DNA of 64,000 nt from Caenimonas soli (GTDB taxonomy: Bacteria > Pseudomonadota > Gammaproteobacteria > Burkholderiales > Burkholderiaceae_C): the NCBI RefSeq assembly GCF_013155545.1, contig NZ_JABJVV010000013.1, positions 62,001-126,000 of the forward strand, written 5' to 3'. The position numbers and the translations under genes are program-made. The notes under the pieces are model-generated. The model made no database searches. It was not told where the DNA came from and was given only the letters and a program-made list of their open reading frames with translations. Of this stretch, positions 42,785-51,734 are shown piece by piece (position 1 is the first letter of the stretch; each line of letters starts with the position of its first letter).

Positions 42785-44269
42785 CTACTTCTTCCCGGCT
42801 TTCGCAGGCGCCTTCGATGAGGCTGTCGCGGTGTTGCGAGCTTTCTTGTTGACGGGCAGGGGAATAACCTTGGCCGGCTCCTTCAGGCCCGCCGCTTCGA
42901 ACATTGCCGCCGTGGCTTGCTCCACGGATGCGCGAACCGGCTCAATGTCCAAGCGTGCATAAATGGCTGTAGACGCTGGGTGCTTGTGGTTCAGGCTCTT
43001 GCCAATCAGCAGCAGTGTGGCGCCTTGTCGTGCCTGCCAGCTACCAAGAGTGCGCCGAAGGTCATGCTGGCGAAGGTTGCTCAACCCGCTGCGGACCATG
43101 ACTCTGTGCCACGCCTTCTTCAGGTTGCCGATGTGTCCGTTCTTGCTGTCCGAACGGTCAGCGGGAAAGACCCAAACGTCAGAGGTGCGCGTTTCGTATC
43201 GCTGCTTGAGGAGGGCGATGGCCTCCGGGACGAGGGGGACGTACTGAGGTGTGCCGTTCTTCGTTGTCGGGATGTGCCACACCTGCTCGCCGAAATCCAC
43301 CTGGTCCCATCGCATCGCATGCACGTTGCCGCGTCTACCTCCGGTGAGGAGCTTCATCATCATGCAGTCACGGGCGGTGACGTTCGGTTCGTCGGCCAGA
43401 GCCTGAAAGAAGGAACTCGCCTCGCCAGGGCGCAGGAACCGTTCACGTTCAACCTTCGGATACTTGGTGTGTCCAGTGGCAGGGTTCGTGGCGGTGAAGT
43501 ACGAGCGCACCGGCTTGGCGCCCCAATTGAACATGGCCCGTAGCGCCTCCAGGGCGCGATTGGCCGCGATTCTTCCGGTGACCACCACGGTGGAGGTGCT
43601 CACCTGCTGCTCCTGTTCCAGCCTCGGCTTCGGAACAGGCCCGTGCTTCCTGCCTTTTATGGCGTGACGCGCCTCAATTTCCCGACGGCGCTGGGCCGCC
43701 CGCGCTGCGCGTTCTGCGGCCTGCTCCTGACGCAGTTTTAGAACGATGCTGGGCAGCTTTTGGTGCCACTCTCCGACCTTCTCCGCTTCGATGTCGGACA
43801 GCCGAAGCTTGCCGAAATAGGGCTGTATGTGCCTCTCGTAGAGCTCCTCGAAGGCCTGCACGCCCCTCGCCTTCCGCTTCTGCATGTCAGCGACGTACTT
43901 CTCCTTGAGGGTGTCCAAGGTCATCTCACCCCGCCGGTCGCGGGCCGCCTTGGTGACGCTCGTTCCTTTCGCCTGCTCGCCGGCCAGCTTCCAAGCCTCC
44001 TGGCGAGCCTGTTCCGGTTTGACGATGGGGAAGCGGCCGATGGTGAAGCGCTCCGCTTTCCGCGCGCCTTTAGCCCGCCCGAAGAAGGAGAACGTCCTTA
44101 CGCCGTTCTTGGTGACCCGCAGGTAGAGCCCAGGGGCTTCCGTGTCGAGGTACTCCACGCGTCCGCTCTTGCTATCGGCTGGAGCTGGCGGCAAGGCTTC
44201 GATGGTGCGGATAGTGAAGTTTAGGCGGGGAGTAGGGGTGCGCGTCTTGTCTTCCAAAGCAGGCTCCAA
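42785..44269 (-). CDS. int: Tyrosine recombinase (integrase)
   Basis: This 494-residue integrase has an N-terminal DUF4102-like arm-binding region, an inserted charged segment (about 185-230) and a catalytic domain with TGGRRGN (Arg I), TKNGTP (Lys), HDLRRT (H-x-x-R) and LNHKHPASTAIYARL (His and Tyr nucleophile). The only upstream start is a TTG at 44269, so the true start is unsure. A basic C-terminal tail (KKARNTATASSKAPAKAGKK) is extra. It lies 133 bp from att core B, the usual place for an integrase acting on that site. Confidence 0.93.
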   Translation of the reverse strand: MEPALEDKTRTPTPRLNFTIRTIEALPPAPADSKSGRVEYLDTEAPGLYLRVTKNGVRTFSFFGRAKGARKAERFTIGRFPIVKPEQARQEAWKLAGEQAKGTSVTKAARDRRGEMTLDTLKEKYVADMQKRKARGVQAFEELYERHIQPYFGKLRLSDIEAEKVGEWHQKLPSIVLKLRQEQAAERAARAAQRRREIEARHAIKGRKHGPVPKPRLEQEQQVSTSTVVVTGRIAANRALEALRAMFNWGAKPVRSYFTATNPATGHTKYPKVERERFLRPGEASSFFQALADEPNVTARDCMMMKLLTGGRRGNVHAMRWDQVDFGEQVWHIPTTKNGTPQYVPLVPEAIALLKQRYETRTSDVWVFPADRSDSKNGHIGNLKKAWHRVMVRSGLSNLRQHDLRRTLGSWQARQGATLLLIGKSLNHKHPASTAIYARLDIEPVRASVEQATAAMFEAAGLKEPAKVIPLPVNKKARNTATASSKAPAKAGKK

Positions 44270-44402
44270 GGCTTGGGGTAACGTCAGGGTAACACGATGC
44301 CGGAAATCAGCGGAATGTCCCGCAAAGCCTAAGTGCCTGTCGCTAGAGGGAAAAAGAGTGAGCCGGAATCTCCCGAAATGCCCCGAATGGTGCTGACTCC
44401 GT

Positions 44403-44449
44403 GGCTACGAACCAAGGGGTCGTGGGTTCGAATCCTGCCAGCCGCACCA
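44403..44449 (+). repeat. att core B: 3' end of a tRNA-Arg(ACG)-like gene
   Basis: The sequence is identical to core A over 47 bp. The 100 bp to its left are integrase-proximal and do not contain a tRNA body. The terminator at 44455-44484 follows. Confidence 0.85.
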
Positions 44450-44454
44450 AAATC

Positions 44455-44484
44455 AAGCACTTGGATCGCAAGATCCAAGTGCTT
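44455..44484 (+). terminator. tRNA-type terminator hairpin
   Basis: AAGCACTTGGATC (44455-44467), a GCAA loop and the exact complement (44472-44484) form a perfect 13-bp stem just after the CCA end of core B. A TGTGTTT tail follows. Confidence 0.75.
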
Positions 44485-44856
44485 TGTGTTTCCGTGAGAC
44501 CGCTGTGGGACCGCTTGTCCACAAGTCTTGCTAGGAAGACGTCATGATCCAGCAAAGGATCGCCCCGCCATACCCAGTGTGGCGAACGCGGGCGTAGAGC
44601 TGGAGGTCGTGGCACCAGATGGGCTGTTGCTGCCACCGAACTCGCTCGGCGGTAAAAACCGGCCAGCCACCACCCGCAGCACCGTGCGCGTTTCCGCACG
44701 GTTGAGTACAAGGTTCGCCTCTTTCAGTAGCCGCCCCAGACAGCCGAAGGGTGGAGATCCAAGCTGGCGCGGGCGGTCAGCCAAGCCGGCGTTGGTGCTC
44801 CGCCTGGTGGGTCGCTGCCACTTGGCAGGCCCGTCGGTGTCTCTTCGTGTCTTGTA
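44485..44856. other. No supportable gene
   Basis: Short frames on both strands are open here, but none has a ribosome site or a recognised family. No integrase remnant was recognised, although this is the left end of the catabolic block. Confidence 0.4.
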
Positions 44857-45156
44857 TCAGCCCAGGCTGATGACCTCTGCTTGATAGATCGCCATCTCCA
44901 GCTTTCCATCGGAAAGCTGGGCCATGGACTTGGCAAACTGCTGCGATGCCTCGACGCGAAAATGGGCTTGCAGCGCGGCCATGTCCTGCCAGCGCTCAAC
45001 GAAGACGAATCGTTCCGGCTGCTGCACGTCGCGGCTCACTTCATGCGAAACGCATCCCGGCTCGGCGCGAGACCGCAGCACGTGTTCAACGGCAAGCTTC
45101 TGCATCGCCTCGCCGGCGCCTTCGCGCGCAATCGCATGGCCTGTCACGATGATCAT
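44857..45156 (-). CDS. ABM-domain (quinol/antibiotic biosynthesis) monooxygenase
   Basis: This 99-residue protein fits the small dimeric ferredoxin-like ABM fold: MIIVTGHAIAREGAGEAMQKL, EPGCVSHEVSRDVQQPERFVFVERWQDMAALQAHF. Family members oxidise quinols or act as heme or small-molecule monooxygenases without a cofactor. It is the last gene of the leftward catabolic operon, 45 bp after an SDR. The substrate is unknown. Confidence 0.8.
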   Translation of the reverse strand: MIIVTGHAIAREGAGEAMQKLAVEHVLRSRAEPGCVSHEVSRDVQQPERFVFVERWQDMAALQAHFRVEASQQFAKSMAQLSDGKLEMAIYQAEVISLG

Positions 45157-45201
45157 CGTACGTACTCCGTATGGTGGTTGGGCAAAGAAAGCAGTCGGAA
45201 G

Positions 45202-45993
45202 TCAGCGGGCGCTGGCGCCCCCGTCGATGGGGATGACGGCACCCGTCATGTAGCTCGACGCCGGTGACGCCAGCAGAAGCGCGAGCCCTTGGATCTCCTG
45301 CGGTTGCGCGATGCGCCCCAACGGGATGTAGCTGCGCATGCGCTCCGCGCTTTCCGGCAGGCGCAGGCGCCCGCCGTTGATGCCGGTGGCGAAGGGACCG
45401 GGCGCAATCGCATTGACCAGCACGTTGAAGGGCGCCAGTTCCACGGCAGCCTGGCGCACGAGGTTGTTGACTGCCGCCTTCGAGGCGACGTACGCATAGC
45501 CGGAAAGCGCTTCGGCGCGCAAGCCGGCGATCGACGAGGTCACGACGATCCGGCCCCGCCCGCGCGGCTTCATGTGGCGGCTGGCCGCACGCATAGTCGC
45601 CAGGACACCATCGAGATTCACCCGAAGGACTCTGTCCCATGCGGCCATTTCGACGTTCTCCAGGCGGCCTGCATCCACCATGAAACCGCGGCCGGCGCTC
45701 ATGCCCGCATTGGCAAACACGCAGTCGATGCCGCCAGACTGCGCCGCCAGCGCATCCACCAAGCCATCCACCGCAGCGGTATCGCTGACATCCAGGGGCG
45801 TACCTTTGACCTTCGGGTAGTGGGTCTGCAATCGGTTCAGCTCGACTCCGAGCAGTTCGGCGTCCGAGTCGGACATGACGACCTCGGCGCCGGCTTCGAG
45901 CATGGCCTCGGAAATCGCCAGCCCGATGCCGCTCGCAGCTCCGGTGACGAGGATCCGTTGGGCACTCAGATCGAATAGCGAAGGCAAGCTCAT
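45202..45993 (-). CDS. Short-chain dehydrogenase/reductase
   Basis: This 263-residue protein has TGAASGIG (17-24), NAG in VFANAGMSAG, catalytic Ser in VVTSSIAG and Y-x3-K in YVASK. An Asp after the second strand (MSDSDAE) suggests NAD(H). It is one of three SDRs in this operon and likely oxidises a hydroxyl made by the hydratase or a ring alcohol; the substrate is unknown. Confidence 0.87.
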   Translation of the reverse strand: MSLPSLFDLSAQRILVTGAASGIGLAISEAMLEAGAEVVMSDSDAELLGVELNRLQTHYPKVKGTPLDVSDTAAVDGLVDALAAQSGGIDCVFANAGMSAGRGFMVDAGRLENVEMAAWDRVLRVNLDGVLATMRAASRHMKPRGRGRIVVTSSIAGLRAEALSGYAYVASKAAVNNLVRQAAVELAPFNVLVNAIAPGPFATGINGGRLRLPESAERMRSYIPLGRIAQPQEIQGLALLLASPASSYMTGAVIPIDGGASAR

Positions 45994-46005
45994 GGGTGCT
46001 CCGGT

Positions 46006-46503
46006 TCAGTTCTTCTTGAGGGGGATGAGATCGTCCCAGCGCTCGGCCGCTTCGATCATGTAGTGCACGCTGAGCACCACGCGCTGGAACATCCACTGGC
46101 CGTCGATGCGGATGTACTCGTCGTCGAATCGGCCCACCACGTAGTAGCTCTTGCCGTCGCGCACGGGACGACCATCTAGGTAGCTGAATCCGGTGCCATG
46201 ATTTCCCTCTACGTCCACAACGTGGTTGTGAATGAACTGCCGCGCCGACTGAACGGGGAAAGAGGCAAAAAAAGCCCGGATGTTCTCGCGTCCCCGAACC
46301 TCGGGGCGGCCTCCGTAGACGATCGCCGCATCCGGTGCGAAGAGTTCGTACAGCCGTGGGCCGGCGTCCTCGTTGACCAGCTCGTGGTAACGCGCTCGCA
46401 GCGAGCGGATGGCTTCGATGCTGTCGAACCGTTCGACCTGAGCCTTCAGGGCGTGGACCTGCTGCTGGAGTGCCGCGAATGCCGCGGCGTCGGGTGCTGT
46501 CAT
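46006..46503 (-). CDS. SnoaL/NTF2-like polyketide-cyclase family protein
   Basis: The start is ATG 46503, overlapping the upstream SDR stop (ATGA), giving 165 residues. The pattern SIEAIRSLRARYHELVNEDAG... LYELFAPDAAIVYGG... YVVGRFDDEYIRIDGQWMFQRVVL is the cone-shaped NTF2-like fold. Such enzymes include dehydratases, isomerases and hydroxylating-dioxygenase subunits. With three SDRs it could dehydrate or isomerise a ring intermediate. Confidence 0.82.
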   Translation of the reverse strand: MTAPDAAAFAALQQQVHALKAQVERFDSIEAIRSLRARYHELVNEDAGPRLYELFAPDAAIVYGGRPEVRGRENIRAFFASFPVQSARQFIHNHVVDVEGNHGTGFSYLDGRPVRDGKSYYVVGRFDDEYIRIDGQWMFQRVVLSVHYMIEAAERWDDLIPLKKN

Positions 46504-47333
46504 TGCGTACTTTCTTGATGGATGGCGCGGAAGTCGCCGAGGATCTGTTGCATGCGGCGCTCGACCGAAGCGCCGGTCTGCGCATGTGGAATGACGTAAA
46601 AGCGGCGCGCGTGAATGGCTTCCAGTGTCATTCGCGCGACGTCGCTGGCGTCGACAGGGGATGCCGCCATGCCAGCGCGCACCCGGTCTTCGTAGGCCGC
46701 GGCGGTCGGACCCGAGGCCGCCAGAGAAACCGGCCGGTTGCGCTGCGACCGAAGGATGCCTGTGGGCAGCAGCGAGGGGCACAGCACCGAAACGCCGATG
46801 GGGGCGCCAGTCTGTTCCAGGTCCTTCGCCAAACACTCGGAGAACGCCACCACGGCGTGTTTGGTAGCGCTGTAGACGGCGGAGCCGGGTAGCGTCGCAA
46901 GCCCCGCGGCCGAAGACGTATTGACGACGTGTGCCGGCGTGCCGCGCTCAAGCATGCGAGGGACGAAAGCGCGGACGCCGTTCGCCACGCCCATCACATT
47001 CACGCCAAGTACCCATTGCCAGTCCGCCTCGGTGGCGCTCCAGGCCGGTCCGAGGACGGCGACGCCGGCGTTGTTGAAGAGCCAATCCACCCCGCCCCAT
47101 GCGCGCCAACTTGCTTGCGCGAGCCGCTCGACGTCGGCCGCATTCGACACGTCGCAGACTTGTACGAAGCAGGGAGCCCCGAGTGCTTCGACCAAGGCCT
47201 GCGTATGCGCGAGCGGGCCGGCTTCGATATCGGAAATCACCAGTGCCATCTGTTCGCGCGCACACGCCAGTGCAAGTTCCCTTCCGATGCCGCTGCCCGC
47301 GCCCGTGACAACGGCAACCCGCGGCGCCGTCAT
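46500..47333 (-). CDS. Short-chain dehydrogenase/reductase
   Basis: This 277-residue SDR has TGAGSGIG (10-17), NNAGVAVL, NTSSAAG and YSATK. An Asp in ISDIEAG indicates NAD(H). It overlaps the Bug-receptor stop upstream by 4 bp and the NTF2-like start downstream by 4 bp, so translation is coupled. It belongs to the catabolic operon; the substrate is unknown. Confidence 0.87.
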   Translation of the reverse strand: MTAPRVAVVTGAGSGIGRELALACAREQMALVISDIEAGPLAHTQALVEALGAPCFVQVCDVSNAADVERLAQASWRAWGGVDWLFNNAGVAVLGPAWSATEADWQWVLGVNVMGVANGVRAFVPRMLERGTPAHVVNTSSAAGLATLPGSAVYSATKHAVVAFSECLAKDLEQTGAPIGVSVLCPSLLPTGILRSQRNRPVSLAASGPTAAAYEDRVRAGMAASPVDASDVARMTLEAIHARRFYVIPHAQTGASVERRMQQILGDFRAIHQESTQ

Positions 47334-48301
47334 TCGAGACTGGCTCCGGACTTGCGGATCACTTCAGTCCACTTCCCCGCCTCGCTGGCGACATAGGCCT
47401 GGAACGCCTCGTGCGGCATACCGATTGTGAAGCTGGCGGCCGAATCGAGCGCGGCCTTGACGACCGGCGAGATCATGACCTGATTCATTTCGTCCGAGAG
47501 CCGCTTCACGATGGCGGCCGGGGTGTTGGCCGGCGCGAACAGGCCACCCCAGCTGAGCGCTTCCACACCGGCGAAGCCCGCTTCGGCCATAGTGGGTACG
47601 TTCGGCAGGACCGCGATGCGGCTCGCGCTGGTGACCGCAAGGGCATTGATCTTGCCGGTGCGGATATGCGGTGCAGACGTCTGGACGAAATCGAACATCA
47701 CATCCACATTGCCGGCCATCAAATCGACCAGTGCCGCGGAACTGGCCTTGTACGGAATGTGGGTGAAGCGCGCTCCCGTGCGGGTTTGCAGCAACTCCAG
47801 ACACAGATGGCCCGAGGTACCGTTGCCTCCCGATCCAAAGTTGAGCTTGCCCGGTTGCTTCTTGCCGAACTCGACCACTTCGGCGACGTTGGTGAATTTT
47901 CGTGCGGGGTTCGCCACGAGCACGTTGGCGTTGCCCGTGAGACCGTGGATGGCAACGAAATCCTTGACCGGGTCATAGCGTATCGTCTTGTACAGCGCGC
48001 TGTTGGTGCCTTGCGTGCCCTGGGTGCCGATCAGCAGTGTGTACCCGTCGGGCGCGGCCCGCGCCACGTATTCCGCCCCAATGGAGCCGCTCACACCGAC
48101 CCGGTTGTCGATGACGATGGGCTGGCCGAGGCGATCGCTGAGCACGCGCGCGATCACACGGGCTTGCGCATCGACGACGCTTCCCGCGGAAAACGGCACG
48201 ACCAAGGTTATGGGTCGCTGTGGATAGACGCCCTGTGCGAACGAGGGCGGCGATAGCGGCAGCGCGCTAATGGAAAGCGCGAAGATGCGACGATTGATCA
48301 T
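47330..48301 (-). CDS. Bug-family (TctC) periplasmic substrate-binding protein
   Basis: This 323-residue protein has a signal peptide (MINRRIFALSISALPLSPPSFAQG) and Bug motifs YPQRPITLVVPFSAGSVVDAQARVI, VIDNRVGVSGSIG, APDGYTLL and YDPVKDF. Bug receptors bind carboxylates for tripartite tricarboxylate transporters. No TctA/TctB membrane genes are near, as is common for Burkholderiales orphan receptors. It probably captures the compound degraded by the operon. Confidence 0.92.
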   Translation of the reverse strand: MINRRIFALSISALPLSPPSFAQGVYPQRPITLVVPFSAGSVVDAQARVIARVLSDRLGQPIVIDNRVGVSGSIGAEYVARAAPDGYTLLIGTQGTQGTNSALYKTIRYDPVKDFVAIHGLTGNANVLVANPARKFTNVAEVVEFGKKQPGKLNFGSGGNGTSGHLCLELLQTRTGARFTHIPYKASSAALVDLMAGNVDVMFDFVQTSAPHIRTGKINALAVTSASRIAVLPNVPTMAEAGFAGVEALSWGGLFAPANTPAAIVKRLSDEMNQVMISPVVKAALDSAASFTIGMPHEAFQAYVASEAGKWTEVIRKSGASLE

Positions 48302-48325
48302 GGGTGTGTCTTCCTGTTTGTCAAT

Positions 48326-49141
48326 TCAAATCATGGTGAAGCCGCCTGAGGCACCAATCGTCTGTCCCGTGATGAACAGCGCTCGGTCCGAGGCAAGGAA
48401 GGCCACCAATCCAGACACATCGGTCGGGCGCGAGAGCCGGCCGACTCCCTTGGAGATCGGGTAGGCGCCGAGCATCTTGCCCAGCAGTTCGTTGTTCTCC
48501 ACCGTAGCGTTGACGTTCAGGGGGCCGTCCTTGATGCCTTCGTGCGATACCGCGCCCAGTGCCACCGAATTGACCGTGATCGCATGGCGTCCGTGCTCGC
48601 GCGCCAGTGCTTTGGCGAAGCCGGCGATGGCTGCCTTCGCGCCCGAATACACCGCCATATTGGCTTCGCCGATGCGTCCGGCTTCGGAGATGATATTGAC
48701 GATGCGGCCGCTCTTGCGTTCGACCATGCCGGGCAACACGGCACGACAGCAATGCATGGTGCCGTAGACATTGAGATCCACGATCTTGGTCCAGTCAGCG
48801 ACCGGCATATCAATGAACGGCGGCGTGCGGCCGCCTTTTTCGCGGCGCTCGGGGATGATGCCGGCGTTGTTGACCAGCACGGTGACCGGTGTCCCGAAAT
48901 GGCTGGCAGCGCGAGCCACCATGGCCTCGACCTCGTCCTGCTTCGTGATGTCCGCGGGCGCGGCCCAGGCGCGGCCGCCGGCCGCCGTGATCTCGGTCGC
49001 AACGGCCTCGGCACGCTCGGCGAACAGGTCGTTGACGACGACCTGGGCCCCTTCGGCCGCGAGCTCGATGCAGATTTGCCGGCCGACGCCTTGGCCTCCG
49101 CCGGTGACGAGTGCCACTTGTCCATTCAATCCGAGTTGCAT
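48326..49141 (-). CDS. Short-chain dehydrogenase/reductase
   Basis: This 271-residue SDR has TGGGQGVG (13-20), VNNAGIIPE, IVNIISEAG and YSGAK. The Ser is followed by Glu-Ala in a slightly variant motif. It may act as the 3-hydroxyacyl-CoA or secondary-alcohol dehydrogenase of the pathway. It lies between the enoyl-CoA hydratase and Bug genes on the same strand. Confidence 0.87.
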   Translation of the reverse strand: MQLGLNGQVALVTGGGQGVGRQICIELAAEGAQVVVNDLFAERAEAVATEITAAGGRAWAAPADITKQDEVEAMVARAASHFGTPVTVLVNNAGIIPERREKGGRTPPFIDMPVADWTKIVDLNVYGTMHCCRAVLPGMVERKSGRIVNIISEAGRIGEANMAVYSGAKAAIAGFAKALAREHGRHAITVNSVALGAVSHEGIKDGPLNVNATVENNELLGKMLGAYPISKGVGRLSRPTDVSGLVAFLASDRALFITGQTIGASGGFTMI

Positions 49142-49172
49142 GTCATTTCCTTCTTGAGGTGTGGGTAGAGGA

Positions 49173-49982
49173 TCAGCGTCCCTTGAAGCGGGGCTCGCGC
49201 TTCTCGACGAATGCGCGCATGCCCTCGACGCGGTCCTCGCTGTCGACGATCATGGCGGCGGCGTAGCGTTCGTACTCGAGGCCTGAATCCAGGTCTGTTT
49301 GCATCCCGCGGTTGATCGCACGTTTGGCGAAACGCACCGCGAGCGGCGGGTGCCGCGCGATGCGCTGGGCCAGCTCCAGTGCGGCCGGCATCAGTTCGGC
49401 GGGCGGCAGCACGCGGCTCACGAGGCCGTAGCGATGTGCGGTTTCGGCGTCGATGAGGTCGGCCGTGAGGATCAGTTCCTTGGCGCGAGCCTCTCCGATG
49501 AGCCGCGGCAACCGTTGGGTGCCACCGGCAGCAGGGATCACACCGAGCTTGATCTCGGGCAGGCCGAAGCGCGCGCTGGACGCGGCCAGGCGGATGTCGC
49601 AGCACAGCGCAATCTCCAGGCCACCCCCCAGGGCGACGCCATTGATGGCCGCAACGACCGGCTTTTCGAATTCTTCGATGTTGCGAAACAGATCGTGCGT
49701 GGCCTTCTGGCGCACGAAGTACTCGGTGCCTCGTACCACGTCGGTGGCGCGTTCCTTGATGTCGGCGCCGGCGCAGAAGGCGCGGTCACCGCTGCCGGTG
49801 ATCAGCACCGCACGCACGCGCTCGTCTCCTCTCGCCAGCTCGAAGAACGCGCGCGCCAGGTCGGGCTTCATCGTGCCGCCCAGGGTGTTCATGCGGTCAG
49901 GGCGATTTAGCGTGATCACGGCGACCTGGTCGCGCACTTCGTAGAGCAGCGTGCCCAGGTCTTGAATGTCGGTGGAAGTCAT
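49173..49982 (-). CDS. Enoyl-CoA hydratase/isomerase (crotonase family)
   Basis: This 269-residue crotonase has the oxyanion-hole segment AFCAGADIKE, GVALGGGLEIALCCDIRLA with the first catalytic Glu, and LPEIKLGVIPAAGGTQRLPRL with the second Glu. Both Glu are kept, so hydration of a 2-enoyl-CoA is likely. It precedes the thiolase-like gene, supplying a 3-hydroxyacyl-CoA for retro-aldol or thiolytic cleavage. Confidence 0.92.
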   Translation of the reverse strand: MTSTDIQDLGTLLYEVRDQVAVITLNRPDRMNTLGGTMKPDLARAFFELARGDERVRAVLITGSGDRAFCAGADIKERATDVVRGTEYFVRQKATHDLFRNIEEFEKPVVAAINGVALGGGLEIALCCDIRLAASSARFGLPEIKLGVIPAAGGTQRLPRLIGEARAKELILTADLIDAETAHRYGLVSRVLPPAELMPAALELAQRIARHPPLAVRFAKRAINRGMQTDLDSGLEYERYAAAMIVDSEDRVEGMRAFVEKREPRFKGR

Positions 49983-50015
49983 GGAGGTGTTCCTATTGTT
50001 GAAACGCGTCGGCGC

Positions 50016-51170
50016 TCAGGTGGATGCGGAGAGCACATGCGCGATCGATACAGACCCCAAGCCGATCATGTGCGCCATGCCCCAACGGGCTTGCGGGTGT
50101 TGTCGGCCTTCCGCCTCGCCGCGCAGTTGGCGCGTCAGTTCCGCCAACTGACCGATGCCCGTGGGGCCCAGCGGATGACCCATACCGATCAAGCCGCCCG
50201 AGGCGTTGATGGCGCAGCGTCCGCCGATCTGCGAGTCGCCGCGTGCCAGAAACCGTGCCCCTTCGCCGGCTTCGCAGACGCCGATGGCCTCGCTGTACAG
50301 CAGTTCCTCCACCGAGAATGCGTCGTGCAGTTCGAGCAGGTCGAGCTCCGTTGGAGCGATGCCCGCCTGTTCGAAGGCGGCCCGGGCACTGGAGCGCACG
50401 AGTTCGATGGCGGCGTCGCCATAGCGGCTCTCGTCGCGCTCGCTGCCGGCCACCGAGGCGCGCACGCGCACACAGCGCCGTGCATCGAGGCCCATCCGCT
50501 GGATTGCCCGGCCGGACACGAGCAGCACCGCAGCCGCACCCTCGCCGCGGGGGCAGCACTGCTGCACGGTGAGGTCTCCCGCCACGCGTGGCGAGGCCAG
50601 CACCTGCGCGAGCGTGCGCGGCTTGCGGAACTGGGCGAAGGGATTGCGTGCCGCATTGCCGTGGTTCTTGACGGCGACCCCCGCCATTTCTTCCACGCTC
50701 GCTCCCCGCTCGCGCAAATAGGTGCGCGCCATCATTGCGAACTTGACGGCAGGGATGGTGGCCGTGTCGCTCAACCGCTCCAAACCGTCCTTGTTCGCGG
50801 CGCGGCGCCCGTCCCCGTGCTTGTCCACGCCCACGGCAAGGACCGCGTCGCTCGTGCCGGCCGCAATCTCCATGCAGGCCTGGCGGAATGCGAACGAGCC
50901 CGAGGCGGAAGCGTTCTCTACCTGCGTGACGCCCAGGCCGGTCGAGCCCAGGTGGCGCAGCATCACGCGCCCGGCGGCCATGCCGATCGAGGTCGTGCCG
51001 ACATAGGCGCTCTGGACCTGGTTCCAGCGCAGACCCGCGTCGGCCAGTGCTGCGCGTACCGCCGTCAGGCCCAACTGGGTGTAGGGCGTCTCGCTAGGGA
51101 ACTGATACGGGTGCAAGCCGATGCCGGCGATGTAGACGCCGCCGGTGGCGTCAATCCAGTTGGCACTCAT
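50016..51170 (-). CDS. Thiolase-fold protein, likely Ltp2-type aldolase (nucleophilic Cys replaced by Ser)
   Basis: This 384-residue protein has the SCP2/lipid-transfer thiolase fold, with ELHDAFSVEELLYSEAIG and a C-terminal GGLIGMGHPLGPTG. In true thiolases the N-terminal loop holds a nucleophilic Cys (NxCxSGS); here it reads VENASASGS, with S88 in that place. This loss is characteristic of Ltp1/Ltp2-type proteins, which pair with a DUF35 protein as retro-aldolases in sterol side-chain breakdown. The next upstream gene encodes exactly such a DUF35 protein and overlaps by 4 bp. Aldolase activity is inferred. Confidence 0.82.
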   Translation of the reverse strand: MSANWIDATGGVYIAGIGLHPYQFPSETPYTQLGLTAVRAALADAGLRWNQVQSAYVGTTSIGMAAGRVMLRHLGSTGLGVTQVENASASGSFAFRQACMEIAAGTSDAVLAVGVDKHGDGRRAANKDGLERLSDTATIPAVKFAMMARTYLRERGASVEEMAGVAVKNHGNAARNPFAQFRKPRTLAQVLASPRVAGDLTVQQCCPRGEGAAAVLLVSGRAIQRMGLDARRCVRVRASVAGSERDESRYGDAAIELVRSSARAAFEQAGIAPTELDLLELHDAFSVEELLYSEAIGVCEAGEGARFLARGDSQIGGRCAINASGGLIGMGHPLGPTGIGQLAELTRQLRGEAEGRQHPQARWGMAHMIGLGSVSIAHVLSAST

Positions 51171-51598
51171 GGCGTCACCTTGGGGTCGGCTGGCATGAAG
51201 CGGCAGGCATACACACCCTGGGCTTCCCGCACCTCGGCAACCGCTCGAACAATCATGCCTGGGCGCAGCACGGTCTCGTCACTGGCCGAGATCACGCCTT
51301 CCTCGACGATCCCGTCTGCAATGCGTACATCCCCTGCGATGCTGGGCGCGGCCATGCCCGGTGCCAGTGGAACGTGGAGCGTGACGTACTCCAGCAACTC
51401 ACCACCGCCTGGGCGGCTCAGCTTCTGCGCGTCGACCAGCGGATCACCGCAATGCGCGCAGCCCGGCACGTTGGCCGGAAAGCTCAAGCCGCTGCACGCA
51501 CGGCACTGCACGAAGAAGAAATCGAGTGAATGGCCATCCTCTGCCAACTGGTAGAGCGTGGGATGCAGCGGCTTCAAGGGAGTCTGTGGTTCGGTCAT
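51167..51598 (-). CDS. Zn-ribbon/OB-fold DUF35 protein, partner of the thiolase-like protein
   Basis: ATG 51598 (MTEPQTPL) is preferred over a TTG at 51619. The 143-residue protein has a rubredoxin-like Zn ribbon, CRAC (32-35) and CAHC (47-50), followed by an OB fold (GELLEYVTLHVPLAPG, VVLRPGMIVRA-like strand). DUF35 proteins bind acyl-CoA and form complexes with SCP2-type thiolases or Ltp aldolases. Its stop overlaps the thiolase-like start, which supports a complex. Confidence 0.85.
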   Translation of the reverse strand: MTEPQTPLKPLHPTLYQLAEDGHSLDFFFVQCRACSGLSFPANVPGCAHCGDPLVDAQKLSRPGGGELLEYVTLHVPLAPGMAAPSIAGDVRIADGIVEEGVISASDETVLRPGMIVRAVAEVREAQGVYACRFMPADPKVTP

Positions 51599-51659
51599 GG
51601 GGAATCGAAGGGATGACAAGGAAGTGGGTCGAGCGGCGGAGCGAACTCAGTCGCCGCCG

Positions 51660-51701
51660 GGCCGCCCCAAGGCGACTGAAGCCCCCTCGGGGGGCAGCGC
51701 A
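51660..51701. repeat. GC-rich hairpin repeat
   Basis: GCCGCCCC and GGGGGGCAGC form imperfect arms around CTGAAGCCCCCTC, in the gap between the DUF35 and Bug genes. The pattern resembles dispersed GC-rich repeats seen between genes in Comamonadaceae. It may also act as a partial terminator. Confidence 0.5.
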
Positions 51702-51734
51702 GTACACGCAGTGACAAGCGTGGGGGTCATGGTC

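Larger units (their letters stand above)
25357..44449. mobile_element. Integrative element between att cores A and B (about 19.1 kb)
   Basis: Two identical 47-bp tRNA-end repeats bound a set of genes typical of a satellite- or plasmid-like integrative element: tyrosine recombinase at the right end, AlpA-type protein, small HTH proteins, primase-helicase with downstream repeats, HNH endonuclease and many unknown genes. No capsid, terminase or portal gene and no conjugation gene was recognised, so it probably depends on a helper for transfer. The leftward early genes and rightward cargo at 25.6-29.3 kb show a modular layout. Confidence 0.75.

Noticed and set aside
25357-44449. Complete prophage
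   Set aside because: No capsid, portal, terminase, lysis or tail-tube gene was recognised; only two very small tail-like proteins are present.
44528-44884. Possible 118-residue plus-strand gene after core B
   Set aside because: There is no ribosome site, the composition is Pro/Arg-rich, and frames are open on both strands; no family is recognisable.
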